Assembly: GCA_946811185.2 (NCBI GenBank)
Contig: OX328112.1
Location: 19,945,215-20,009,214, forward strand
Origin: Hippopus hippopus
Taxonomy: Eukaryota > Mollusca > Bivalvia > Cardiida > Cardiidae
Length of the DNA: 64,000 nucleotides
Reading direction: 5' to 3'
Shown here piece by piece: positions 46,947-57,660 of the stretch. The notes beneath the pieces were generated by a model. It was not told where the DNA came from and did not search any database. It was given only the letters and a program-made list of their open reading frames with translations. Each line of letters begins with the position of its first letter. Position 1 is the first letter of the stretch. Made by a program: the position numbers and the translations under genes.

Positions 46947-47609
46947 TTTACCAGTTTATATATTCAAATTGGCCACGTAGCCTTGAATTCCATTATTGAT
47001 CGTGTTAACGCCGATGTCATCATTATTCTTTCTATATCTAGGCCAAAACATAATGGACCGTGCTCTGTGAAAAGGGTGCTTAAAGCATTTAAGAAAAGAA
47101 TCGATCCGTGTCAGCTGGCGCAGTCCGCGCAGGCTGACATGGGCCGAAACTTTTCGAGTTCTTCAAATTTTCTGCATGTCAAGAAGCTATCGAGCTCATC
47201 ATTCGATCGCACATAAGACAAAATGGATTTTATGGATCCATTACAAGGGCGGACCCAGGATTTTTTTTCGAGAGGGGGACCAGAATAGATCATTACATAT
47301 GAGATATGCTCTGTGAAAAAAGGGCTTAATGCATTTGTGAAAAGTATCGACCCAGGCCAGCCTGCGCAGATTGGTAAAACTTTTCGCTATCAGCAAATTT
47401 TCAGTATGTCAAAGGACTAGAACTACCATATGATTCAGTAGACTGTTACAAAAAGTGGATAGATCTTCTATGGATCTCCCGCTGTGATTCATTCATCAGA
47501 TTTAAGAATTAGAATTTATGGCTCTCTTTCTTATCACTCGGGTGCAGGAATCACTACAGGCTCTTAATTGTGATGGTAGGGTACATGCAGAGTAGGGAAG
47601 TGGTTGATT

Positions 47610-47787
47610 GATTGATGTCGGGCTAAATAATTTTCAATCATAATGACGAATAGCACTTATTCATGTATTCTTAGCTTTCACCAGTAGCCGGATGCGGCTC
47701 TGATGTGCCTTGCCATAGAATTGAGACTCAAACAGCCCCGCCAGTGGTGATTCTAACCCAGAACCTCTTTCTTATAAATACGGTGCC
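47610..47787 (-). repeat. SINE body of the second family, left palindrome arm
   Basis: TTGATTGATTGATG start, TTCATGTATTC, CTTTCACCAGTAG and GTGCCTTGCCAT phrases match the 12842-13071 SINE. A mirrored copy lies at 51890-52060. Confidence 0.65.
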
Positions 47788-48022
47788 TTAACTCTTTACC
47801 AAACAACAAAATTTTAGACTTGTCCAAATTGAAAGCAAATGCAGACGACAAAATACTAGTAAACGTGATTGAAAAATTGAAACCTGACTTTAGAAGAGTA
47901 GAAAACATTGTGGGAAAAGGAGGAAATGCTGGTTACCAGCATTTTCTCCTTTTCCTACAATGTTTTCAGAAGGCGTCTTCCTCTGGGTCGTAAAAACCAG
48001 GTATTGTTTAGTAAAGGGTTAA
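47788..48022. mobile_element. TTAA hairpin MITE in the left palindrome arm
   Basis: Termini are CTCTTTACCA and the mirror of CCCTTTAC, flanked by TTAA at both ends, with the 32-bp-stem central hairpin. The mirrored position in the right arm (51879-51882) has one TTGA and no MITE. Confidence 0.88.
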
Positions 48023-48205
48023 CCTCCATATATAAGAGGACTGGTAATGTTCAGACATCCACAAATGCGTCTTAAAAGATGGACAAATCAGCGTCGATGT
48101 ATTTTCGAGTAGATAAGCAGCCTGTTGACTTTCATTTCTTTTGTATAAAAATACAGATCTTTAATATAGTGCACATAATAAGCATTGCTATATCGAGAGC
48201 TTTAA

Positions 48206-48275
48206 CCGCTTATTTAGCCGAGTGGTTGGGCTGTCCCACTTGAGAATGGGAGGTAGCGGGGTCGATCCCCTGCAA
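48206..48275 (+). repeat. tRNA-Ser-like sequence (SINE head or tRNA pseudogene)
   Basis: Box A TAGCCGAGTGGTTGGG and box B GGGTCGATCCCC, with an anticodon-loop-like CTTGAGA between them (TGA, Ser). The mirrored copy at 51645-51712 shows it was carried within the palindrome. No CCA-adjacent acceptor stem pairing is convincing. Confidence 0.5.
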
Positions 48276-48410
48276 ATCCATTTCTAAGACTAATATAATG
48301 GCAATAATAGCGCGTTCCTTACTTCTTTCCTTCTTTGCACTTGGAAAGACGGGATAATATTTCGACTGTCGCTTAAGTATCAGGGTAAGAGATTTGTAGA
48401 GTGATGATTA

Positions 48411-48425
48411 AGAGAGAGAGAGAGG

Positions 48426-48466
<41 letters not shown>

Positions 48467-48468
48467 TG
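48411..48468. repeat. (AG)n-(ACAG)n microsatellite, with mirror at 51440-51506
   Basis: Both copies are part of the foldback arms and differ in repeat number. Confidence 0.85.
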
Positions 48469-49976
48469 ATAGAGAGCTAAGGTAATATCACGGTGGTTAG
48501 CGATGCAACCATGTGTTTCCTGGCTTTCTCACACCAGTGCTGACAGAACTTTCTTTTCAAAGCTAAGAGAGGGAGACCAGATTCTTAAGAGACCGCCTCG
48601 GAGGTGGAGAACAGCGAGGGGTAACGTTAGTGTTTTAGTGCTCATACAAACAAATTCTAATATGGTAGTAATGGAATTCCTTCCTTGGTACTCAGGGTCT
48701 CTAGGACAGCACAACGACTGCCTCACCAGTGTTAGGATTATGGGACTTTTCAAGTGCTAGCTGGTGATGATAGCCCAGGAAAAATGTTTTGTGAACTATT
48801 GTCGTGAAAACACTGAAATAAAAGATTGATGCAACGTTAAATGCGAAGCAATCAGACATGATTGAGCCGTACTCTATGAAAAGGGGGCTTAATGCATCTT
48901 CGTGATCCATGGTACCAAGCAAGACATCACCTGATTATGCATCGGCGGATCAGCGGGGAGTCGGGGGGGGGGGGGGTCCCCACCTCCTCTAGAATTTTCA
49001 AAGTAATCGCTGTCTGCCGGAAATTTTGACCAAGTATGAAAGGGTCATACAAATTCTAAATCTATGCCAAATATAAGTCAAATCCACAAAGAACTTCTTC
49101 TAACTAGCTGAAATGCGTTAGAGAATAATGTTTAAAGTTGTACGCAGTAGCAAATTTGAAACTGAGCCATGCTCTGACAAAAGGAGGCTAAATGAATCTC
49201 CGTGATCCATGACACCAAGCAAGCAATCACATACTGATGGATCCATAGTAGATCTATCCACTTTATCTAACGGTAGACGGAATCATATGGTAGTTCTAGT
49301 CCTTTGACATACTGAAAATTTACTGATGGCGAAAAGTTTGGCCCAGGTCAGCCTACGTGGATTACATTAAATGCATATGCATTAAGCCCCTTTTTCACAG
49401 AGCATGTCTCATATATAATGATCTATTCTGGACCCTCTCTCGAAGAAAATCCTGAACCGCCCTTGTTACGGATCCAATCCATTTTGTCTTATGAGCGATG
49501 GAATGATAAGTTCGAATAGCCCTTTGACATGCAGAAAATTTGAAGATTTCAAAAAGTTTCGGCCCAGGTCAGCCTGCGCGGATTGCATTAAATGCATATG
49601 CATTAAGCCCCTTTTTCACAGGGCATTTCTCATATATAATGATCTATTCTGGACCCCCTCTCGAAAAAAAAATCCTGGATCCGCCCTTGTTATGGATCTA
49701 ATCCATTTTGTCTTATGAGCGATCGAATGATAAGTTCGAATAGCCCTTTGACATGCATAAAATTTGAAGATTTCGAAAAGTTTCGGCCCATGTCAGCCTG
49801 CGCGGACTGCGCTGGCCGACATTGGTCAATTCTTTTCTCAAATGCATTAAGCACCCTTTTCACAGAGCACGGTTCATTATGATTTCGCCTAGACATAGAT
49901 AGAATAATGATGATAGCGGCGTTAATACCCGTCAATAATGGAATTCAAGGCTACGTGGCCTTTTTGAATGGTAAAA

Positions 49977-50134
49977 TTATTTCGTAAAAACGAAATAATT
50001 ATTTCGTAATTACGAAATAATTATTTCGTAAATACGAAATAATATTTCGTAATTACGAAATAAATATTTCGTAATTACGAAATAATTATTTCGTAATTAC
50101 GAAATAATTATTTCGTAATTACGAAATAATTTTA
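49977..50134. repeat. Palindromic TTTCG..CGAAA array, centre of the foldback
   Basis: The same self-complementary unit, mostly TTTCGTAATTACGAAA, sits near the symmetry point of the large palindrome. Confidence 0.9.
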
Positions 50135-51442
50135 CCAGTCTGTATATTCAATAAGGCCACGTAGCCTTGAATTCCATTATTGACTGGTGTTTACGCCGCT
50201 GTCATCATTTTTCCATCTATATCTAGGCAAAGACATACATAATGAACCATGCTCATTGAAAAGGGTGCTTTTTGCATTTGAGAAAAAAATCGACACATAC
50301 CAGCCGGCGCAGTCTGTGCAGGCTGACATGGGCCGATACTCTTTCAATATGATCTTCCAACTTTCTGCATGTCAAAGGGATATTCGAACTCATAATTCGG
50401 TCGCTCATAAGACAAAATGGATTTTTATGGATCCATATCAAGGGCGGATCCAGGATATTTTCCGAGGGGGGGGGGGTCCAGAATAGATCATTATGTATGA
50501 GACATGCTCTGTGAAAAAGGCGCTTAATGCATTTGCGAAAAGTATCAACCCAGGCCAGCCTGCACGGATTGCGCAGGCTGACCTGGGCCGAAACTGTTCG
50601 CTATCAGTAAATTTTCTGTATGTCAAAGGACTAGAACTACCATATGATTCCGTCGGCTGTTACAAAAAATGGATAGATCTACTATGGATCCATCAGTATG
50701 TGATGGCTTGCTTGGTGTCATGGATCACGGAGATTCATTTAGCCTCCTTTTGTCAGAGCATGGCTCAATTTCAAATTTGCTACTGCGTACAACTTTAAAC
50801 ATTATTCCTTGACGCAATTCAGCTAGTTAGAAGAAGGTCTTTGTGGATTTGATTTATGTCTTCGCATAGATCTAGAATTTGCATGACACTTTCATACTTG
50901 GTAAAAATTTCAGGCAGACAGCGGTTACTTTGAAAATTGTAGAGGAGGTGGGGGTCCCGGACCCCCTTGACCCCCCGCTGATCCGCCGATGCATAATCAG
51001 GTGATGTCTTGCTTGGTACCATGGATCACGAAGATGCATTAAGCCCCCTTTTCATAGAGTACGGCTCAATCATGTCTGACTACTTCGCGTTTAACGTCGC
51101 ATCAATCTTTTATTTCAGTATTTTCAGGACAAAAGTTCACAAAACATTTTTCCTGGGCTATCATCACCAGCTAGCACTTGAAAAGTCCCATAATCCTAAC
51201 ACTGGTGAGGCAGTCGTTGTGCTGTCCTAGAGACCCTGAGTACCAAGGAAGGAATTCCATTACTACCATATTAGAATTTGTTTGTATGAGCACGAAAACA
51301 CTAACGTTACCCCTCGCTGTTCTCCACCTCCGAGGCTGGTCTCCCTCTCTTAGCTTTGAAAAGAAAGTTCTGTCAGTATTGGTGTGAGAAAGCCAGGAAA
51401 CACATGGTTGCATCGCTAACCACCGTGATATTACCTTAGCTC

Positions 51443-51475
<33 letters not shown>

Positions 51476-52671
51476 GTCTCTCTGTCTCTTGTCTCTCTCT
51501 CTCTCTTAATCATCACTCTACAAATCTCTTACCCTGATACTTAAGCGACAGTCGTAATGTTATCCCGTCTTTCCAAGTGCAAAGAAGGAAAGGAATAAGG
51601 AACGCGCTATTATTACCATTTCATTAGTCTTAAAAATAGATTTGCAGGGGATCGACCCCGCTACCTCCCATTCTCAAGTAGGACAGCCTAACCACCCGGC
51701 TAAAGAAGCGGTAAAAGCTCTCGAAATAGCAATGCTTTGGTGTGCACTATATTCTATACAAAAGGAATGAAAGTCAACAAGCTGCATATCTACTCGAAAA
51801 TACATCGACGCTGATTTGTCCATCTTTAAGACGCATTTGTGGATGCCTGAACATTACGAGTCCTCTTATATACGGAGGTCAAGGCACCATATTTATAACA
51901 AAGAGGTTCTGGGTTAGAATCCCACTGGCGGGGCTGTTTGAGCGTCAGTTCTTCGGCAAGGCACATCAGAGCCGCATCCGGCTACTGGTGAAACCTAAGA
52001 ATACATAAATTAGTGCTATTCGTCATTATGATTGATAATTATTTAGCCTGTTATCAATTTATCAACCACTTCCGTACTCTACAAGTCCCCCACCTTCACA
52101 ATTAAGAGCCTGTTGTGATTCCTGCACCCCAGTGATAAGAAAGAGAGCCATAAATTCTAAATATTAAATCTGAAAAATGACTCGGCTGGGAATCGGATCC
52201 TCAACCGTGCTCCAAACAAACTGAATATTGTAACTTACTTTTAATTATCAATGACAATTGTGCGTACACAATTCATAAACAGAAGAAATAACAGACGGAC
52301 AGATAGACGAGGGACTGACTGACTTACTTTCTGACTGACCGACTGAATGAATAGATTTGAGTTTACCAGTCATATTACTTATGCTTGTCCCCTTTTGTCT
52401 AATGTACCGATATTAAGCTTATTTATTTGACATCGATTCTGGAAAAGCACAACTTAGGTCAATGACTCTAGATGATAGCTCCCTTGAAACAGAATCCAAA
52501 TTCGAACATGGTGTAGGCAATTCAGGAATAAGACAGCTCAACTCGGAATTCAAATCTATAGCCTATGATGTGAGAGTCTGTAAATCAACCCTACAATGCA
52601 GCCCTATCGCAAGGCAGTCCAAGTGCCTCGACCCCGAGTCGAACCGAGGATGCCTGTATTTCAAATTATCA

Positions 52672-52893
52672 GATTATTTCGTATTTACGAAATAATTATT
52701 TCGTTTTTACGAAATACTATTTCGTTTTATCGAAATAAAATTATTTCGTAATTACGAAATAATATTTCGTAAAAACGAAATATTATTTCGTAATTACGAA
52801 ATAATATTTCGTAAAAACGAAATATTATTTCGTAAAAACGAAATATTATTTCGTAAATACGAAATATTATTTCGTAAAAACGAAATAACTTGA
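52672..52893. repeat. Palindromic TTTCG..CGAAA array, right
   Basis: The mirror of the left array, next to the right terminus. Its antisense frame gives a spurious FRxYEIIFR repeat peptide. Confidence 0.9.
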
Positions 52894-53411
52894 GAAATTT
52901 GCATATTAAAAAAAAGTCGAGCATGTCACTTTAGGGGTTCCGTAAGAAACGGATAGAACTATCACGATAATTTTATCTCGAATGTCAGCTTCGTGCCCCA
53001 TTGAGAAATTTTGAGTTAAAATGTTAGGTTTATTGTATGGTGGCATATTTCTGCCGCGAGATACGAGGTAGCTATCATGATAATTTAAGAGAAGTATCGT
53101 GATAAAACAAAAATTTTCATGATAGAAATATCGCGATAATTCTAACTCTTATCATGATTTTTTCTGCTTTCGTGCCTACAACTGACATTCATGGTACCTA
53201 TAATTAGATACGGTTTCGGAACACCTTCGTCTACAACCTTATGAATTCTCCTTTTCCATGGATGGTTTTAAAGTTGTTCGTAGGAGGCATTTCGAGTCGT
53301 CTTTGTGATTTTACAGACCTCTGTTCATTTCGAGTATTGTCAAAATTTACCAATTAAGGTACAAAAAAAATTGTTAATGATTCGAAATTTTACTTACTGC
53401 AATCTTATTAA

Positions 53412-55661
53412 AGGGTAACTCCAGACCAAAATTTTCATTTCCAAATCGGATAAAACTATACTAGTGTATGTTAACAAAATTTTTTTTTAGCGTTCTGTGA
53501 TGCTTACTTCACGAGATATAGAGGTTTAAACTTCGGATTTTCACCTTTCTGACAGTCGCTAATTGAAAAAATCTTGACTTCCGGCAGTTTGCCGTGACGT
53601 TACAAGTGTCACGGAGAAGATATGGTCGCTATATATGAACTAACGCAGAAAACTGAAATAACTGCATGAAATTTGTAAAGATTTAAATCGCTTTATCACG
53701 TTTAAATCACTTGTGCACTGCAGAATTTTCACCTCTATCGCTCTTACATCTTACGACAATCATAGGAAAGAAATTTTGAATGAATTAGCCTAGTGGAGAT
53801 AGTACTTATGAAAAGGAAAAGTTATTCTTCTGGTGGGAAACAAAACTATTTTGAAATTTATTTCTTGAAGTTATTTCAATTATACCACTGCCTAATCAAC
53901 GAATTTTAATAGATAAAAATAAAAAAGAAATAATAACTCAAGATAGTTGAAACATGCCAAAATTCTCTTCTACTAGGTGGTAGAAGGAAGAAGGAACGTT
54001 GCAATGTGTAAAGTAAGTCATTCGAGTACAGTTCTAAGGCTGTTTCTACCAAATATAGGACACCGTCGATCATTGAACGGTCTACAAATCCTGCGCAGTC
54101 TGATCTTGATCTACACCATCAGAGTCAGCATTTTACATGTCTCCTTCAGCTTGGGAAGAATTAAAAGCCTTAATCTACCTCAGAAATCGTATCCTCTCTT
54201 AAACATTCAAGAACAATGTCAAATCCAGCACACATCCTGAATTTGCTATTAAAGTTAAATCCATTTTTTATTTTTTCACTTGATCTTCATTTATTTTCCT
54301 ACGTGTTTTTTTTTTACAATTTCAAATTTGTCTCTTTCATCAACAACAACGTTAAAAGATTGTCTGAATTGCCTCTTGCCTTCCTGCCCTTCATATCATG
54401 CAGTAAACGTTTTTGATCGTCTGTAAAATACAGGGTCAGTCCATTTCCTACATTTAAGTGGAAATACCAACGTGGACAAAAATTATTTAACTCTTTTCTT
54501 CCGTATTTCTCGCTGTAATCATGTACGAGATAACAGATGCAGATTGCTGACCATAAAATGCAGCGTAAATTAAAAATTTATAACTGCATACAAACGTTAG
54601 ACAAGATTTTAGTTCGCCAACTTTTTATTTTGCGAAAAGAATTGTGTGTTCCATCAATGCAAAGGGTTAATTCGGCGCCTCTTTGATGTTGGTATCGCAC
54701 CGTGGTGGTCTCACATATTTTTTTTGCCCGGCTTGCAGCTGGGGGTTAACAAGCACTTGTCCTAAACATGTCATGTACAAAGTTACTCTTTTGTTTTCAC
54801 GACCATAATGAGCCCTTTTTCTTATAAAATGTGAATGGAATTTGGAATTTTACACAGGTTAAATGGGTAAGTCTAACGTCATAACTTTTGTATTTTCCTC
54901 GTTCATACGATCTTAAATAAAAAAAAAAATTCCATAATCTGCTTGTCGAATTTCTATTCTAACTACCCTCCAACTCTCTCTCTCTCTCTCTCTCTCTCTC
55001 ACGCGCGCGCTCGCTCGCTCGCTCACTCGCTCGCTCTCATATGAAAGAGATGGATAATCAACAGTGAATTCACCATTGATTTCTTGCCTCATTTAAATTT
55101 CTGTGGGGCCCCAAGGCTGCTGAGCGCGACTCAGCAACCTTTTCCGAACAGTGTATATTAAGATCAGACTGCACAGAACGTGCAATCTGATCTTATGTAC
55201 AGTGTCCAATACAGAGATATCTATTTTTGTATCTCCAAAAACTAGCACTATTCGAAATTTTGCAATCGGCATGAAGGTTTATTTAACCTGTTGAGGATTA
55301 ATGGTAAATCTGATATTAAGCCACGTCATTCGGTTCAGACAGACAGACAGCAGACTGGCGAATAAATAGTCATCTCTTGGCTCGAAATAGTGCTTAAACT
55401 CGACACCCGGCATACGACAGTCGTCTCCCGATATGAGGGAAGATAAGGCTGTGAGAAAAAATGTCAGTATCAGAGCGAATTAATAGTACACAGAAGCCGA
55501 AATAAGTGTGGCGTCACATCCGGTTTATCGCAGATTTCACAAACTCGCACAGGTGTGCAACCACATTTTCGCTTATAACATTGAAATACGGTTTTCAATT
55601 TTAAGATTGTTTTCATTAAAGGATTCATATATCCAAAATGAGTTTTGGCTGTAGTTGCCCT
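53412..55661. mobile_element. 2.25-kb TTAA-flanked element inserted in H2
   Basis: Starts AGGGTAACTCCAGACC and ends with the inverse of AGGGCAACTACAGCC. TTAA lies on both sides (53408-53411 and 55662-55665). The H1 copy at about 46607-46640 shows the uninterrupted sequence, with TGAA where the duplication lies. A TTAA target suggests piggyBac or Kolobok mobilisation. No transposase is visible inside. It contains a (TC)n-(GCTC)n microsatellite near 54970-55037. Confidence 0.8.
54970..55037. repeat. (TC)n-(CG)n-(GCTC)n compound microsatellite
   Basis: Lies inside the 2.25-kb TTAA element. Confidence 0.85.
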
Positions 55662-57025
55662 TTAAGTCAAAACTACCGAGTTCATCCAAATGATGCATTT
55701 TCTATTTATAGATATCACAATTGTTTTATCTCGCATGTCAGCTTCGACCACGGTTGAGAAATTTTGCGATAAAATATTAGTTTATCGTGATACTTTTATC
55801 AGGAAACTTTTCACTTTCTTGATAAGATTTCCAGGAAACTTTTAATTTATCGCGATAGTTTACTAAAATTATCATGATAGCTATCTCGTATCTCGTGGCA
55901 GAAATATGCCACCATATTATTGTGATATTTTTTTCAGGAAACATTTCACTATCTTGATAAAATTTCCAGGAAACTTTAAGTTATCGCGATAGTTTTCTAA
56001 AATTATCATGATAGCTATCTCGTATCACGTGGCAGAAATATGCCACCATAGCATTTGGTCTGAAAATTTCAATCTTACATTTGGCCACTCCGCTTGTATC
56101 TGTTAAGAGATGAAATGTTTCAAGTTTTGCCCTATATAGGGGCCAAAACAAACCACTCCAAATTTAGGTCGAAATGACCCAGGCTAAATCTTTCCCCCTA
56201 CCCACCCCCTTCACGACCGCAACAACTGTGGCCGAATCTCTAGGCTGAAACAACCAAGGTTCCAACAAAAATATATGTAGATCTACTAGACATAGAAAAT
56301 ACAAGTTATTTCTCGGGATAAGTAAGCCGACCGATTTAAAAAAAAAAAAGCACCATTAAATGAAAAATGCTGTGTGATGTTCAGCGTTTTGTCAACAAAG
56401 CAGCACTTAGGACGGAGACTGAGACTGTTCAGGAATCCTACAAACTATCACAACTTAGAGCTGATTCATTTCTATTTCCAACATGAAAGTCAGTGCTGAG
56501 AGGTAGAACGTTCAAATAAGGTGACCTTCAAATAAGATGCCAAGCCCGTTAACACAGTCGATATAGTAACATAGTACTTGCGACCAAGCGGTGCTTGTTC
56601 AAATTCTGGGTCTATATTCACCAACCATTCTGAAGAATGATATTTGACTTATTCTTATCCAGTATTTTCTTAATTTGAAAGTCTTTCTGATTGAAAGAGA
56701 GTACGACTAACAACCTTCTTAAGAATGGTTGGTAAACACGGACCCGGGACTAGGCCAATATTTCCTCCGAGAATTGATGATAGTCATTGCTACAGGATTC
56801 ATTCCTCTCTCCCCGTTATTAGTTGATTCGATGATGGTTATGCGGGAAAGCAACTAGCGAATTGGGAAGAATATTGTGCAAAGTACTGGCTATATGAAAC
56901 TCCAGGAGAGCAATGATGGGTGCGCTGGCCGCCCCAATATAACCAAAATAATGTTGAAAACAAATGACACCGATTTTCAGGTTATCCTATCTGAAAATTT
57001 TCATGTCAGAAATTTTACACAAGTG

Positions 57026-57140
57026 ATAACCCTTTACCAAACAATCCGAGTTTAAAAGACAAAAAAAAAAAACTTTTGAAAACATTGCGGGGAAATAATG
57101 GTAATCCATATTTCCCCTTTTCCTACATTTTCAGCTCGGC
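57026..57140. repeat. TTAA MITE, left part only
   Basis: ATAACCCTTTACCAAACAATCC leads into a broken hairpin; the right end is not found. Confidence 0.55.
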
Positions 57141-57459
57141 TATTTTCGATGAAAACGTCAAAGTATTGTCATAGCCCTAGCCTCGTCTGCATCATTGTTC
57201 GTGCAGGAACTTTGACATTCTATAATATCTCTGTTGTTACCGAGATATTTACCTCGAATTCGGACTAGTAGTTAATTATCAAAAGGAGAACCAATACAAC
57301 AGGGGCAGGTAACCAGCAACATACTTTTGACATAGCCATGCCCCTTTTTTGACATAGAATTTTCACTTGAAGCAACTGCAGCAGAGTGTTGGCACCCATA
57401 TGCAGTCCTGTTGTTTTTCTACCCTCTCAAGGGCAAATCCTGTAATGGTGTCGCACTAG

Positions 57460-57660
57460 TTAAAAATTGTAGCCTTGCTCAAAATGAAAGCATTTCCAGA
57501 ATAACAGTAAAATGTGGCTCATACGAAGGGACTTGTCTTTGGTAAGGGCAGAAACTATTGTGTAAACAAGGAGAAAATGCTGGTGACCAGCATTTTCTCC
57601 TTTTCCACAATGTTTTCAAACTGCTTCTTCTTCAATGTTTTCAAACTGCTTCTTCTTCGG
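57460..57660. repeat. TTAA MITE, partial
   Basis: The core hairpin with GTGACCAG centre is intact; the left end is degraded and the right end ends in a short duplication (AATGTTTTCAAACTGCTTC twice). Confidence 0.65.

Larger units (their letters stand above)
46677..52944. mobile_element. 6.27-kb foldback element inserted in H1
   Basis: The terminus TACGGAACCCCTAAAGTGAC at 46677 is mirrored at 52944. The mirrored termini extend for about 65 bp and lead into arrays of TTTCGTnnnTACGAAA type. Target duplication AGAAAC lies at 46671-46676 and 52945-52950. The arms are imperfectly palindromic: 47470-48480 mirrors 51430-52190, 48480-49100 mirrors 50760-51430, and 49150-49970 mirrors 50135-50760. The segment 46960-47470 has no counterpart in the right arm. 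The arms contain SINE pieces, MITE termini and microsatellites. No transposase is seen. Confidence 0.85.
53036..55916. mobile_element. H2: second TATGG element, inserted in H1
   Basis: It has the same termini as H1. Target duplication TTATTG lies at 53030-53035 and 55917-55922. Without the TTAA element inside it, it is about 630 bp, close to H1, and it aligns with H1 along its length. Confidence 0.88.
46229..56050. mobile_element. H1: TATGG-terminus DNA element carrying nested insertions
   Basis: The left end is TATGGTGGCATATTTCTGCC and the right end is its inverse at 56050. The TIRs extend for about 40 bp (GCGAGATACGAGATAGCTAT). Direct duplication GCATTT lies at 46223-46228 and 56051-56056. 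Removing the foldback element and H2 leaves about 660 bp. No coding capacity is seen, so it is non-autonomous. From memory of repeat classification, TAYGG ends with 6-bp duplications fit the IS3EU superfamily. Confidence 0.88.

Noticed and set aside
48206..48275. Functional tRNA-Ser gene
   Set aside because: The boxes are good but acceptor-stem pairing is unconvincing, and the copy is mirrored within a transposon, so a SINE head or pseudogene is more likely.
48503..51413. Two near-identical frames (MQPCVSWLSHT) in opposite orientation
   Set aside because: They are mirrored SINE-body sequence in the foldback arms, not a duplicated gene.
53977..54416. Two overlapping plus-strand frames inside the 2.25-kb TTAA element that might be a transposase remnant
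   Set aside because: Too short, with no DDE-type motif or similarity to piggyBac-like proteins that I can recognise.
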